From the NCBI GenBank assembly GCA_004519485.1, contig CP038119.1:659332-723331 (forward strand): 64,000 nucleotides of DNA. The letters run 5' to 3'. The DNA comes from Nannochloropsis oceanica. Lineage: Eukaryota; Sar; Eustigmatophyceae; Eustigmatales; Monodopsidaceae. Under the pieces are notes generated by a model. It saw only the letters and a list, made by a program, of their open reading frames with translations, was not told the DNA's origin and searched no databases. A program made the position numbers and the translations under genes. Below, piece after piece: positions 63,452 to 64,000 of this stretch. How positions within the stretch are numbered: position 1 is the first letter of the stretch; the number at the start of each line of letters is the position of its first letter.

Positions 63452-64000
63452 CTAGAGCGCGCGAATGACTTGGCCCTTGTTGTTCTCCACCACCTGAGAA
63501 GGACAGGAGGGAGGGAGGGAGGGAAAGTGGGTGGATCAAGGAGAAAGACGACAGGGAACGCAGGAAGAGAGAAACCAAAAATAAGGGAGGGAGGGAGGGA
63601 GGGAGGGAGGGCTGGCTTACCTCTAGGTTCGACCGGGTCTCGAAATCCATCGTTCTGAGCGTGTCGCCGGGTTCGGATCCGACTTCCACGATGCCTTGGA
63701 CCCCAAAATTAAACGGGATGCAAGTTATACCGTCGATGGTCAGCTGCCCATCCCAGCCGAGGGAGCGAAGGGACACCCGATGGGCTCGGCCTGGGGAGGG
63801 AGGGAGGGAGGGAGGGAGGGAGGGAGGGAGGGAGGGAGGGAGTGGGCATGAGACGTTGCCAGTCACGGGGGGGGGACAGGGATGGAGGGAGGGAGAACGC
63901 ACCGAGTCTGTTCTTGCAGCCGGCGAGGGCGCGGTTGACGATGGGCTCACGAACAATGTAGGCCAGCTCAGGACGGGCGGCCGGGAAGAGATTGCGTTCA
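63452..64000 (-). CDS. C-terminal part of an unrecognised protein (runs off the right edge)
   Basis: Three minus-strand exons in phase: 63903 to the window edge, 63621-63790 and 63452-63493 (stop TAG). Splice sites: donors GTGCGT and GTAAGC, acceptors after CCCCAG and TCTCAG. The peptide contains PELAYIVREPIVNRALAGC, then RAHRVSLRSLGWDGQLTIDG, GITCIPFNFGVQGIVEVG, GDTLRTMDFETRSNLE and ends VVENNKGQVIRAL. Regular alternation suggests beta strands, and the GCKNRL segment and Phe-rich middle look conserved, but I cannot assign a family. Both introns carry GGGA/CCCT arrays like other genes here. The start lies beyond the window. Confidence 0.65.

Noticed and set aside
1-64000. CCCT arrays as telomeric DNA
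   Set aside because: The units are four-base CCCT, not CCCTAA or CCCTAAA, and they lie inside introns throughout the window.

Overview
This is a nuclear window from a eukaryote, most likely a photosynthetic stramenopile (ochrophyte) with a secondary red-derived plastid. A FAS1-LHC fusion, a parvulin-rhodanese protein and a half ABC transporter each begin with a signal peptide followed by an Ala-Phe junction, the ASAFAP-type bipartite plastid signal. A violaxanthin de-epoxidase family gene and a red-type three-helix LHC domain agree with this. Genes are densely packed and intron-rich (up to about 20 exons). Many introns carry long GGGA and CCCT tetranucleotide arrays. I cannot name the species; a eustigmatophyte or a relative is possible. 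All exon models below were built by hand from splice signals, reading-phase continuity and remembered family sequences, and were not aligned by software.

Layout, left to right: the last exon of SelO (+); ankyrin protein (-) divergent from a Sel1-repeat protein (+); V-ATPase V0 subunit a (-, broken by a 100-N gap); a repeat-poor gap; MOK-type kinase (+, intronless); an unknown type I membrane protein (+); FAS1-LHC fusion (+); LAMTOR2 (+) tail-to-tail with an RMC1/Mic1 homologue (-, 19 exons); a 2-kb gene-poor stretch; TMCO1 (-) divergent from a CCDC174-like gene (+); parvulin-rhodanese protein (+) followed by a 58-bp minisatellite; NudC-family CS protein (-) divergent from a VDE-family gene (+); glycosyltransferase copy A (+); plastid ABC half-transporter (-); Nudix hydrolase (-) divergent from a protein with two SnoaL/NTF2-like units (+); glycosyltransferase copy B (+); and the 3' end of an unrecognised gene (-) running off the right edge.

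Functionally, one group serves the late endosome or lysosome (V-ATPase a, LAMTOR2, RMC1). A second serves the plastid (FAS1-LHC, VDE family, parvulin-rhodanese, ABC transporter). The rest are housekeeping genes (ER calcium channel TMCO1, NudC, Nudix, SelO). The most unusual features are intron ends with complementary GGGA and CCCT arms, the FAS1-LHC fusion, two glycosyltransferase copies that are nearly identical although their flanks have diverged, a tandem SnoaL-like protein, and a minisatellite grown from the end of a coding sequence.
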